Source: Pelagimonas sp.
GTDB taxonomy: Bacteria; Pseudomonadota; Alphaproteobacteria; Rhodobacterales; Rhodobacteraceae
Reading direction: 5' to 3'
Length of the DNA: 64,000 nucleotides
Assembly: GCA_025210265.1 (NCBI GenBank)
Contig: JAOASD010000036.1
Location: forward strand, 45,955 to 109,954
In this document: piece after piece, positions 36,667 through 45,155 of the stretch
How positions within the stretch are numbered: position 1 is the stretch's first letter
Layout: every line of letters starts with the position of its first letter
Translations under genes and position numbers: made by a program
Notes under the pieces: generated by a model
Told to the model about the DNA's origin: nothing
Database searches by the model: none
Seen by the model: only the letters and a program-made list of their open reading frames with translations

Positions 36667-37677
36667 TCAGCCAAGGATGGCACCGATCCGATCAAGAGTT
36701 GCGACACTAACGCGGACCCCCTCCTTGTGGGCGGCGTGTCGACGGGCGCGTCGCCCATCGCCGGGCAGATGCGCCCCCTCTTGAAAGCGGATTGCCGCGC
36801 ATAGCTCCGTCATGCGTGCGGCAAATTGGCCGCCAGAAACGACACCGGGGTCGATAGCAAGGAACATTTGACCGGTCTTCGGCGGGCCACCCGCAGTTCC
36901 TGAAAACGGCGATGCATGGATTCCCAGCGTCGCGCCGGTCATTGCGGCGGCCATGATTTCCGTCAGCAGGGCGATTCCCACCCCCTTATAGCCGCCCGAC
37001 GGCGCCATAGAGCCCTTGAGCCCGACCTCGGGGTCAGTGGTCGGATTGCCATCCGCGTCCAGCGCCCAGCCCTCGGGGATGGGTTTGCCTTCGCGCGCGT
37101 GCTTCATCACTTCGGATTTGGCGATGGTGCTGGCGGATTGATCAATCAGCACAGCCGGGTCGCCGTCTTCGCCGGGGGCCGCAACCGAAAACGGGTTGGT
37201 GCCCACCACCGGCTTGGCCCCGCCAGACGGCGCAATCGACGCCGGAGCATTGGTGAACCCCAGCCCCAGAAGCCCCGCCTGCGCCAGACGATAGGTGTGA
37301 TAGCCAAGCACGCCGCAATTATAGCTGTTGTTGATCGCCAGCGCCGCAATGCCCTGTTCCCGCGCCAGAGGGATCAGACGCTCAAACCCCGCATCAATCG
37401 CCGCATGGGCAAAACCCGTCGCCGCATCCACGGTGATGACCCCCGGACGGGGCTGTTCCAGCACCGGAACCGCCTGCCCATCGACCTTGCCGCATTGCAC
37501 ATGCTCGCAATAGATCGGGATATAGGCAAGCCCGTGGCTGGCGACACCGTCAGCCTCGGTTGCAGCGGTGGCAGCGGCCAGCGGTCGGGCGTTTTCCTCA
37601 GACGTGCCCGCAGCCATCAAGGCGCGCAGGGACAGGTCTTCGATTTCAGCAAGGGAAAGAAGGCGGGTTTCGGTCAT
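36667..37677 (-). CDS. Ldh2 family NAD(P)-dependent reductase
   Basis: This 336-residue malate/L-lactate dehydrogenase type protein has the family motifs D-G-V-A-S-H-G and N-N-S-Y-N-C-G-V-L-G-Y-H. G-T-N-P-F-S-V-A-A-P and a late P-S-G-G-Y-K-G follow. Members with pyrroline or piperidine 2-carboxylate reductase activity fit best here, since cis-3-hydroxyproline dehydration yields pyrroline-2-carboxylate. That link is inference. It is the last gene before the BCCT transporter and follows the DUF3726 gene by 12 bases. Confidence 0.8.
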   Translation of the reverse strand: MTETRLLSLAEIEDLSLRALMAAGTSEENARPLAAATAATEADGVASHGLAYIPIYCEHVQCGKVDGQAVPVLEQPRPGVITVDAATGFAHAAIDAGFERLIPLAREQGIAALAINNSYNCGVLGYHTYRLAQAGLLGLGFTNAPASIAPSGGAKPVVGTNPFSVAAPGEDGDPAVLIDQSASTIAKSEVMKHAREGKPIPEGWALDADGNPTTDPEVGLKGSMAPSGGYKGVGIALLTEIMAAAMTGATLGIHASPFSGTAGGPPKTGQMFLAIDPGVVSGGQFAARMTELCAAIRFQEGAHLPGDGRRARRHAAHKEGVRVSVATLDRIGAILG

Positions 37678-37689
37678 AAGATCCTCGGG

Positions 37690-38262
37690 TCAGTCATTGT
37701 CGGAAAGGCCGGCACCGGCACCGCGCGCGCGGCTTTCTTCGGTGGCGGGCGCATAGGTGCGGTGTGCCAATTGGCACAGGTGATCCCAGGCATCGGGCGC
37801 GGGCATGGCGCGATCCGCGCCCGGCAAAAGATCACAAGGCATTGTTTCAGAATGGATTTCCACAAAGGCCGGACTGCCAGACAAAGCCCCGGACAAGTGC
37901 AGCCGGTCCCCATCGGTCACGGCACGCCCCCCGCCTGCCTGCACCGAAACAGCCTGGCCAATCTGCCGCGCGGCCATGGCAGCAAACGGCAGCAGCAGCA
38001 TCGGCTGGGCGATTATGCGCATGTCCAAAGGCGCGCTGCGCAGCAGATACGCCCGGTCGCTCAGCCCCGCGCCCTGCTGCAGGGAACTGTCTGGGCCGGG
38101 CGGCTCTGACAGGGCGGCAGACAGGATGGCCCCGCCATCCAACCCCTGCGCGCATAGCCAGCGCGCGGCCTGCCCCGCCTCTTCAGCCAGGCCCCAGGAA
38201 TAGCCCGCCCCGCGCGCCGCGCGCTTGGCCATGGCCTCGATTTCATTCATGGCAAAACGCAT
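37690..38262 (-). CDS. DUF3726 family protein
   Basis: This protein of 190 residues belongs, as far as I can tell, to DUF3726, with the N-terminal N-E-I-E-A-M-A-K-R-A-A-R-G-A-G signature. It has no signal peptide or clear membrane segment. The start at 38262 shares one base with the stop of the 554-residue gene upstream (TGATG), so the two are coupled. Function unknown. Its fixed position between the unknown protein and the reductase suggests a role in the same step. Confidence 0.65.
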   Translation of the reverse strand: MRFAMNEIEAMAKRAARGAGYSWGLAEEAGQAARWLCAQGLDGGAILSAALSEPPGPDSSLQQGAGLSDRAYLLRSAPLDMRIIAQPMLLLPFAAMAARQIGQAVSVQAGGGRAVTDGDRLHLSGALSGSPAFVEIHSETMPCDLLPGADRAMPAPDAWDHLCQLAHRTYAPATEESRARGAGAGLSDND

Positions 38263-39926
38263 CACGATACCTCGGGATAGACCCACAGATCGGCATTTTG
38301 GGCCGTCAGATCCTGCGGATAAGGCGCGCCCGCATACATCGTCACCCGCACCCAGCGGTCCGAGCGCGGATCAAACCGGGTCACGCCAAAGAACGACAGT
38401 TTCGCCCGCAGCATGTCGATGGGCAGCAGATCCGCGCCAATGGTGTTGGATCGAATTTCGCCATACGGGGCCTGGGCGAAAATCTGCGCGCGGCGCAGGG
38501 TGTGGCGATGTTCGGGGTGCTGCGCCAGAAAATCAGCAATCGGCGCGTCAGGTGCCCAGCCCTGCAAATCCCGATAGGCCAGCGCCGCATCGCGCGCCGG
38601 GGCCAGCGGCTGTTCATATTCTGCGATGGGTTCTTCAAACCGCTCGCCCAGCCGGGGTTCCAGCTTTTCCTCGGACACATACCAGGCACGGGCGCAATTT
38701 TCCGGTGCGGCCCAGTCCATTTCCAGCGCCCAGCCGAAACTGTCGCGGATCAGCGCAGTGATCCGGGACACAGGCATGGCCCCGTCGATCACAAATCCAG
38801 CCCCGCTGGCATCGGCCATCCCGGCCCCAAGCGCGTCGATCAGATCGCCATAAGGTTCCAGCATCAGCGAGGCCAGCCATTCCTGCCCCTCTTCGCTCAG
38901 CTGCTCCTGCGCCCAACGGGACAGACCCTCCCACGGGTGGGCCTGCCGCAGATCCACGCTGTCCAGATGCGTCTGCAGCCGGGCCAGATCCTGCCGCAGC
39001 TGCGCCAGTTTTGCGATTTGCAGCGGGTGTTCTGAATGCCACTCGGCGATAGAGAGGGCACTGCGCGCGACCAGATCCCGAAACAGGGCGATCTGCGGCT
39101 CTGTGGCTGTGGGCACCGCGCGCACGGTTGCGATGGCCCGTTCGCGGGCTGTGATCCAGTTGTTCAACAATTTCGGATGGTTCAACAGATACGGGGCCAT
39201 GCCCAGCCCCGTCGAATTGCCGATGCCCAGCTTGCCCGCAAGGGCGGGATCCAGCGGCACCGCCGCCGCGCCCCCCCGCGCGCGGGCCATATGTTCAACC
39301 AGATCGCGCACGAACCAGCGGGTCAGGTAAACCGACAGCATTTCGGCCTGAAACGGTGCCTGCATTTCCGGGCGCGCAGCGATGCGTTCGCGGTCTGCCG
39401 CGCCCAGCTTGCCCGATCCATAAACCGCGGTGGTGCGCATCAGATAGCCCACCGCATCCAGTGTGTCGGCCTCGGGCTGCCGCCCCTCTGCCAGCGCGCC
39501 GACAATGTGATCCCACAGCCGGACCGAGCGGTTGGCGCGTGACACGGACAGGGACTTTTCGCTGACGCGCCCGGCCTCTTGCAGCGGCACGTTCTGCGAC
39601 AGTCTTGTGATGTCCTCGGCCTCGGGGATCCCGTCAAACAGGGTAAACGTCGCGTCCCAGGCCGTGGCGATCACCCGATCGCTGCGCATCTCGGGCGGCA
39701 GATCATGGGCAAAGGCGATCAGCGAATAGGCACGCTCTGGCCCCTGCGCGGTATAGACCGCATGGCCGACCCCGGCCCCGTCGATGTCAAAGATCCGGCG
39801 GGTGAACACCCAGCCCTCGCGCGCCATGCGGCGGGTCAGCTGGCGCATGAAGCTCAGGCGACATTGATGCAGCGACCCCAGCCGCGACAATGTCATGACG
39901 GTGTCGGGTGCGCGCATCTCAGCCAT
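38262..39926 (-). CDS. 554-residue protein of unknown function
   Basis: I do not recognise this protein. It is soluble-looking, helix-rich, rich in Ala and Arg, and has no signal peptide. The start at 39926 lies behind GAGGGAGA and overlaps the M19-like gene by eight bases; ATG 39917 is an alternative. Possible landmarks are the early R-L-G-S-L-H-Q-C-R-L-S-F and a cluster of acidic and aromatic residues near the C terminus. The overlaps on both sides show that it belongs to a four-gene operon in the betaine island. Confidence 0.6.
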   Translation of the reverse strand: MAEMRAPDTVMTLSRLGSLHQCRLSFMRQLTRRMAREGWVFTRRIFDIDGAGVGHAVYTAQGPERAYSLIAFAHDLPPEMRSDRVIATAWDATFTLFDGIPEAEDITRLSQNVPLQEAGRVSEKSLSVSRANRSVRLWDHIVGALAEGRQPEADTLDAVGYLMRTTAVYGSGKLGAADRERIAARPEMQAPFQAEMLSVYLTRWFVRDLVEHMARARGGAAAVPLDPALAGKLGIGNSTGLGMAPYLLNHPKLLNNWITARERAIATVRAVPTATEPQIALFRDLVARSALSIAEWHSEHPLQIAKLAQLRQDLARLQTHLDSVDLRQAHPWEGLSRWAQEQLSEEGQEWLASLMLEPYGDLIDALGAGMADASGAGFVIDGAMPVSRITALIRDSFGWALEMDWAAPENCARAWYVSEEKLEPRLGERFEEPIAEYEQPLAPARDAALAYRDLQGWAPDAPIADFLAQHPEHRHTLRRAQIFAQAPYGEIRSNTIGADLLPIDMLRAKLSFFGVTRFDPRSDRWVRVTMYAGAPYPQDLTAQNADLWVYPEVS

Positions 39927-40914
39927 GGCTGTCTCCCTCTGGGGTGAAGTTCTGGGCAAAGAAGCGATACCAGTTGCCGCCCATGATCCCGGCGACCTCG
40001 GCCGTGTTCATGCCGACATCCTTCAGCCCCTGTTCGATATTGCCGAAATGGCGGTTGTCCTGAAACCAGCCCGGCATGGGCGGAAAACCCGGCGCGGATT
40101 TTGAGCCCTCGCCATAGTCGATTTCCTTGGTCCAGCGGCCCACGCGCATCCATTCGACCACGCTGTCGGGCTGGTCTTGGCACAGATCCGTGCCGATCCC
40201 CAGATGGGCGACCCCGAACTTATCCGCCGTGCGCGCGATCATTTCGCAGAACCCCTGCAGCGTGCAGGCGGATTTGTTCTTCAGATGATGAGGATAGACC
40301 GAAAAGCCGAACATGCCACCGTTTTCCGTGACCGCGCGGATCACGTCGTCGCGCTTGTTGCGCAGCGCCGGGTGCCAGTCATGCGGGTTGGCATGGGTGA
40401 TGGCGATGGGGCGGGTCGAATGATCTGCCGCCTCGATGGTCGAGCGATCCGCCGAATGGCTCATGTCGACGACCAGACCGACGCGGTTCATTTCGCGCAC
40501 AACCTGTTTGCCCATGCGGGTCAGGCCCATATCCTCGGCCTCGTAACAACCGGTCGCCAGCAGGGACTGGTTGTTATAGGTCAGCTGCATAAACCGCGCG
40601 CCAAGAGTGTGCACGATTTCCACAAGACCGATATCGTCTTCGATCGGGCTGGGGTTCTGAAAGCCAAAGAACACCGCCGTGCGGCCGGTTTCGCGGGCGC
40701 GGTCAATGTCGCTGGCCCATTGGCCTTTCATGATCAGATCGGGGAATTGTTCGAACCAGCGGTTCCACTTTTCAAAGTTCAGAACCGTTTCGCGGAAATT
40801 CTCGTGATAGGAAATGGTGACGTGGATCGCGTCCACGCCGCCTTCGCGCAGCTGGCGAAAGATCTTTTCCGACCAGTTGGCATATTGCAGCCCGTCGATC
40901 AGGTATTGGGTCAT
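39919..40914 (-). CDS. peptidase M19 (renal dipeptidase) family protein, atypical
   Basis: This 331-residue protein keeps V-V-D-M-S-H-S and A-I-T-H-A-N-P-H, which carry the zinc-ligand histidines of M19. The usual N-terminal H-x-D zinc motif is replaced by I-D-G-L-Q-Y-A-N-W. I recall the same I-D-G-L...W start in the dipeptidase-like gene next to dgcA/dgcB of Pseudomonas, a dimethylglycine demethylation locus. So it may act on an N-methyl amine or imino compound and not on dipeptides. It heads an overlapping operon. Confidence 0.75.
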   Translation of the reverse strand: MTQYLIDGLQYANWSEKIFRQLREGGVDAIHVTISYHENFRETVLNFEKWNRWFEQFPDLIMKGQWASDIDRARETGRTAVFFGFQNPSPIEDDIGLVEIVHTLGARFMQLTYNNQSLLATGCYEAEDMGLTRMGKQVVREMNRVGLVVDMSHSADRSTIEAADHSTRPIAITHANPHDWHPALRNKRDDVIRAVTENGGMFGFSVYPHHLKNKSACTLQGFCEMIARTADKFGVAHLGIGTDLCQDQPDSVVEWMRVGRWTKEIDYGEGSKSAPGFPPMPGWFQDNRHFGNIEQGLKDVGMNTAEVAGIMGGNWYRFFAQNFTPEGDSHG

Positions 40915-40926
40915 GTTCTTTCTCCC

Positions 40927-40946
40927 CCGGATCGCGAGCGATCCGG
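40927..40946. repeat. perfect inverted repeat upstream of the M19-like gene
   Basis: CCGGATCGC and GCGATCCGG flank GA. It lies 12 bases upstream of the start codon, so it may be in the leader of that operon. Confidence 0.45.
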
Positions 40947-41095
40947 TTCGCGCCCGACCCCGCCCCCCAGGGCGGGCGCGAATTGTTGCGGGTGTTGGGT
41001 CAGATTGCGAACGTTGAATTGGGTGGCGGCTCCTACGCGGATCACTGGGCGCCCTCCCTCGGGGTCAGGCGCGAACCTATGGAGCCACCCCTCCA

Positions 41096-42541
41096 TCAAT
41101 CCACCGGACCGGCGCTGATATAGGCGGTTTTGACCGTGGTGTAGAACTCCGCCGCAGCCTTGCCCTGTTCGCGCGGACCATACGAACTGTCGCCGCGGCC
41201 GCCAAAGGGCACGTGGTAATCGGTGCCTGCGGTGGGCAGGTTGACCGTGACCACGCCGGTGCGGGCGTTGCGACGGAAATGGGTGGCGCGGGCCAGCGAT
41301 TTGGTCACGATGCCCGAGGTCAGGCCGAAATTCGTGTCATTGACCACGGACAGCGCCTCGTCATAGCTGCCGACCTTGATCACGCTGGTCAGCGGCGCGA
41401 ACATTTCCTCGCGGTTGATGCGCATGTCATTGGTGGTGTTCAGGAACACGCCGGGCGACATGTAAAAGCCGTCATGGGGCATCTCCAGACGCGCACCACC
41501 GCAGGCCAGTTCGGCCCCTTCGGATTTGCCCAGCGCCACATAGGCCAGGTTTTCGTCCAGCTGCTGCTGGCTGACCACCGGACCCATCTGCGTACCTGCT
41601 TCCAGCGCGTGGCCGACCTTCATCGCCTGTGCGCCCGCCACCAGCTTTTCGACAAAAGCGTCATGCACACCCTCATGCACCACAAGGCGCGACGAGGCGG
41701 TGCATTTCTGACCGGTGCCGCCAAAGGCCCCGCCCAGCGCCAGCGAAACTGCCAGATCCAGATCCGCGTCGTCCATCACGGCCAGCGCGTTCTTGGACCC
41801 CATTTCCATCTGAACCTTGGTCAGGTTCTGGATCGCCGCCGCGGCGATGCCCTTGCCCACCGGCACCGAGCCGGTAAAGGAAATCGCATTCACCTTGGGG
41901 CTGTCGACCAGACGCTGACCAATCGCACCGCCCGCGCCCATCACCAGGCTGAACAAACCTTTGGGAATGTCCTGACGGTTGATGATTTCGGCCAAGGCTA
42001 CCGCCGAAGCGGGCGTCACATTGGCCGGTTTCCAGACCACGGCATTGCCGTAGCACAGCGCCGGAGCGATCTTCCACGACGCGGTCGCGGTGGGGAAATT
42101 CCAGGGCGAGATGATCGCCACAGTGCCCACCGGTTCCCGGCGCACATCCACTTCGATCCCGTCACGCACGGAATCCGCGTTTTCACCGATCTGGCGCAGG
42201 CATTCAGCAGCGTAATAGGTAAAGAACTGACCGGCGCGATACACTTCGCCTTTGCCTTCGGCCAGAGGCTTGCCCTCTTCGCGGCTGAGCAGCGTGCCCA
42301 GCTCTTCGGCGCGGGCCATCATTTCGGTGCCGATCGCGTTCAGCACGGCCTGCTTGCGCTCTAGCCCATAGGCCGCCCATTCGGCCTGTGCCACGCGCGC
42401 CTGATCCAGCGCCTGCTCCAGCTGATCCGCGCTGGCCTGTGCGAACATCCCGATCAGGTCGCTCACGTCAGAGGGGTTGCGGTTTTCAATCTCGGCATCG
42501 CCAGCCAGCCATTCGCCGGCAATCAGGTTTTTATGGGTCAC
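41096..42541 (-). CDS. aldehyde dehydrogenase, 2-oxoglutarate semialdehyde type
   Basis: This 481-residue ALDH fits the KGSADH group: P-W-N-F-P-T, F-T-G-S-V-P-V-G-K-G and M-E-M-G-S-K-N. The nucleophile lies in G-T-G-Q-K-C-T-A. That activity ends the hydroxyproline pathway by making 2-oxoglutarate. I start at GTG 42541 behind GAGAAG; an upstream ATG adds 35 unlikely residues. It is divergent from the LysR gene. Other members of the pathway (proline oxidase, deaminase) are not in the window. Confidence 0.8.
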   Translation of the reverse strand: MTHKNLIAGEWLAGDAEIENRNPSDVSDLIGMFAQASADQLEQALDQARVAQAEWAAYGLERKQAVLNAIGTEMMARAEELGTLLSREEGKPLAEGKGEVYRAGQFFTYYAAECLRQIGENADSVRDGIEVDVRREPVGTVAIISPWNFPTATASWKIAPALCYGNAVVWKPANVTPASAVALAEIINRQDIPKGLFSLVMGAGGAIGQRLVDSPKVNAISFTGSVPVGKGIAAAAIQNLTKVQMEMGSKNALAVMDDADLDLAVSLALGGAFGGTGQKCTASSRLVVHEGVHDAFVEKLVAGAQAMKVGHALEAGTQMGPVVSQQQLDENLAYVALGKSEGAELACGGARLEMPHDGFYMSPGVFLNTTNDMRINREEMFAPLTSVIKVGSYDEALSVVNDTNFGLTSGIVTKSLARATHFRRNARTGVVTVNLPTAGTDYHVPFGGRGDSSYGPREQGKAAAEFYTTVKTAYISAGPVD

Positions 42542-42639
42542 GGGACTTCTCGGGTTAGGGAGTTTGCGCGCAGAGTGGACAAGCGGAGGCGCATCAGTCA
42601 AACTCAAACTTCTGAAGGGAATTTCAGGATTTCTGAAAT

Positions 42640-43539
42640 ATGGCACTCAAAGTCGAAATGCTGCGCTGCTTTTGCGCCGTGGCCAAAGCCGGAAACCTGT
42701 CGGATGCGGCAGACCGTCTGGGGCGCACACAATCGGCGGTTTCCATGACCCTGAAACAGCTGGAGCAGCATCTGGGCGGCGCGCTGTTTGAAAGCGAGCG
42801 CAAGAACCGGCTGACCGCCCTGGGCAAACAAGTGTTCCAACTGGGCGAAGCGCAGCTGAAACATTTCGACAGCACAGTCGACGCGATCGAACAGCTGGCC
42901 CTGGCACCGCAGGGGGTGCTGCGGATCGCAGCGGTGCCGTCGGTGGCGGCACTGGCCTTTCCGCCGGTCATCCGCCACACCACCCAGCACTATCCCGGCC
43001 TAAAGGTGGAACTGCGGGACGCAGATACCCAGCAGGTGATTGACTCGCTGGTTCAGGGCTGGGCCGATATTGGCATCGCATCGGCGCAGCACAGCCTGAA
43101 TGGCATCTCTGTCACCCAGCTGTTCAGCGATCCGTTTGGCCTGGTTCTGCTGGACAGCCACCCGCTGGCGCGCCGCACCGCGCCGATCCAGATCACAGAC
43201 GTGTTTGCCGGACCTTTTCTGCGCAATGCCCTGTGCGATCAGCTGCAGACACCGCAGATCCAGAAGCATCTGAACCAGGTCGATGTCTCTGTTTATAATA
43301 CACAATCCTTGCTGGCCATGGTCCGCGAAGGGGACTGGGCGACGCTGTTGCCCTATTCCACCCTGCGGCTGGCCCCGTCCCGGCTGGCCTTTCGTCCCGT
43401 CGCCGGGCTAGAGGAAACCCGACAGGTGTTTCTGTACACCCGTGACAAACCCTCTGCCCCAGAGGCCCTGCGCGATGTGGCCAAAGTGATCCAAGGGCTG
43501 GGATGGCCCGCACCGGGGGCGGCCCCCGGCACAGGCTGA
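42640..43539 (+). CDS. LysR family regulator
   Basis: This 299-residue regulator has an N-terminal winged helix with A-D-R-L-G-R-T-Q-S-A-V-S-M-T-L-K-Q-L-E. A substrate-binding domain from about residue 90 follows. It is divergent from the aldehyde dehydrogenase with a 98-base gap and convergent with the ABC transporter, so it most likely controls the dehydrogenase and perhaps the M19-led operon. The ligand is unknown. Confidence 0.85.
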   Translation: MALKVEMLRCFCAVAKAGNLSDAADRLGRTQSAVSMTLKQLEQHLGGALFESERKNRLTALGKQVFQLGEAQLKHFDSTVDAIEQLALAPQGVLRIAAVPSVAALAFPPVIRHTTQHYPGLKVELRDADTQQVIDSLVQGWADIGIASAQHSLNGISVTQLFSDPFGLVLLDSHPLARRTAPIQITDVFAGPFLRNALCDQLQTPQIQKHLNQVDVSVYNTQSLLAMVREGDWATLLPYSTLRLAPSRLAFRPVAGLEETRQVFLYTRDKPSAPEALRDVAKVIQGLGWPAPGAAPGTG

Positions 43540-43554
43540 TTTGCGAACCCGCCC

Positions 43555-44310
43555 CTAGCGTTCAGCCCAACCGGCAAAGATTTTCTCCAGCGCGACCACA
43601 ACGTAATACAGCGCGATGCCCAGCCCGGCCAAGGCAATCAATACCGCAAACATCAGCGGGTAATCCGAATTGGTCTTGCCGGAATCAAACAACGCCCCCA
43701 GCCCCCGCCCATGGGGGCTGACGATTTCCATCAGATTGGTGCCGATAAAGGCCAGCGTGACGGAAACTTTCAACGCGCCAAAAAACTCTGGCAAGGTTTT
43801 GGGCAGTGCGATTTTCCAGAAAATCACCGCCTGGCTCGCCCCCAGCGAGCGCAGAATATCCCGGTATTCCGGTTCCAGCGTGGACAGGCCAATCGACACA
43901 GAAACCGCAATCGGGAAAAAGCTGATCATAAAGGCGATCAACACCGTGTTGAAATCATGCGCTCCGACAAACATCAGCGCGACAATCGGCACAACCGTTG
44001 CCTTGGGGATCGCATTGAACCCCACCAACAACGGATAAAGCGCGTCGTGCATGAGGCGCGAAAACCCCATGATCATGCCGATCCCCGTGCCCACAATCAC
44101 CGCCAGCAACAGCCCCAGCGCCGTGCGCCACAGGGTTTGCCAGCCCATCACCAGGAACAATTCCCAGTATTTCGCATAGGCGGGCATCAGATCCGAGGGC
44201 GAGGCCATCTTGTAATTCGGCCAGCCCGCCAACCAGACGGTTAGCTCCCAGAACAGGCCAAAAACCACCAGCGCCGCCGCGGGGATAAGCAGTTTCTTCA
44301 CTTGCATCAC
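43555..44310 (-). CDS. NitT/TauT-type ABC transporter permease
   Basis: This 251-residue membrane protein has about six helices. Its EAA loop is in the segment L-G-A-S-Q-A-V-I-F-W-K-I-A-L-P, as in SsuC, TauC and ThiX. It overlaps the ATPase gene by four bases. The substrate cannot be read from the permease. Confidence 0.85.
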   Translation of the reverse strand: MMQVKKLLIPAAALVVFGLFWELTVWLAGWPNYKMASPSDLMPAYAKYWELFLVMGWQTLWRTALGLLLAVIVGTGIGMIMGFSRLMHDALYPLLVGFNAIPKATVVPIVALMFVGAHDFNTVLIAFMISFFPIAVSVSIGLSTLEPEYRDILRSLGASQAVIFWKIALPKTLPEFFGALKVSVTLAFIGTNLMEIVSPHGRGLGALFDSGKTNSDYPLMFAVLIALAGLGIALYYVVVALEKIFAGWAER

Positions 44311-45113
44311 GCCGCCCCCTCTTTGGGTTTACTGCCCTGCGCGATTTCGATCTGATGGCGCAGCGTGGCCAGCATGTCGACCGCTTCGGGGGTGTAGAGA
44401 TCATCCAGATTGCGCGGCCCGGTCTGCGGCACATCCAGCACAAACTGGGTGCGCGCCGGGCGGCCCGACAGCACCACAACCTGATCCGCCAAAAAGATAG
44501 ATTCGCGCAGATCATGGGTGATCAGCACGCCGGTGAACGGTTCGCGTTCCTTCAGCGCGTGCATCGCCTGCCACAGATCTTCGCGGGTAAAGGCATCCAG
44601 CGCGCCGAACGGTTCGTCAAGGATCAGAACTTCGGGTTTGTGGACCAGCGCCCGGCACAGCGACGCCCGCTGGCGCATCCCGCCAGACAATTCCGAAGGG
44701 CGCTTGTCCTCAAACCCGGACAAGCCCACCAGCGCCAGCAAATGCCGTGCGCGGTCAATGCGCTGGGATTTGGTCAGATCGTTGGGCACGATTTCCAGCG
44801 GCAGCATGACATTCTGCAGGATTGTCCGCCATTCCAGCAAGACCGGATTCTGAAACGCCATCCCCACGGTGGAACGCGGACCCGTGACCGGTTCACCATG
44901 CAGCTGCACCAGACCTTCATCCGGTTTCAACAGACCGGAAATCAGCCGGGTCAGCGTGGATTTCCCGCAGCCCGACGGGCCAACCACAGCGACAAACCCG
45001 CCCTCTTGCACGTCGATATTCAGCCCGTCCAGAACCTGTAGCGGGCCGTCAGCCGTCATATAGGCGTGGCGTACGCCTTCGATCTTGATCAATGATGTCA
45101 TGGGCTTATCCAA
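44307..45113 (-). CDS. NitT/TauT-type ABC transporter ATPase
   Basis: This 268-residue ATPase has Walker A G-P-S-G-C-G-K-S-T at about residue 41. The signature L-S-G-G-M-R-Q-R and Walker B V-L-I-L-D-E-P-F-G-A-L-D follow. It is coupled to the permease by ATGA. A 42-base gap separates it from the binding-protein gene. It belongs to the importer of unknown substrate. Confidence 0.88.
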   Translation of the reverse strand: MDKPMTSLIKIEGVRHAYMTADGPLQVLDGLNIDVQEGGFVAVVGPSGCGKSTLTRLISGLLKPDEGLVQLHGEPVTGPRSTVGMAFQNPVLLEWRTILQNVMLPLEIVPNDLTKSQRIDRARHLLALVGLSGFEDKRPSELSGGMRQRASLCRALVHKPEVLILDEPFGALDAFTREDLWQAMHALKEREPFTGVLITHDLRESIFLADQVVVLSGRPARTQFVLDVPQTGPRNLDDLYTPEAVDMLATLRHQIEIAQGSKPKEGAA

Positions 45114-45155
45114 AAGCGGGCCGCCCGATGCAGGGCATGGGCGGCCACGGCTGTC

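Noticed and set aside
36667..42541. Mobile element or integron as the source of the betaine island
   Set aside because: No transposase, integrase, att-like direct repeats or tRNA boundary was seen, and the GC content is like that of the surroundings.
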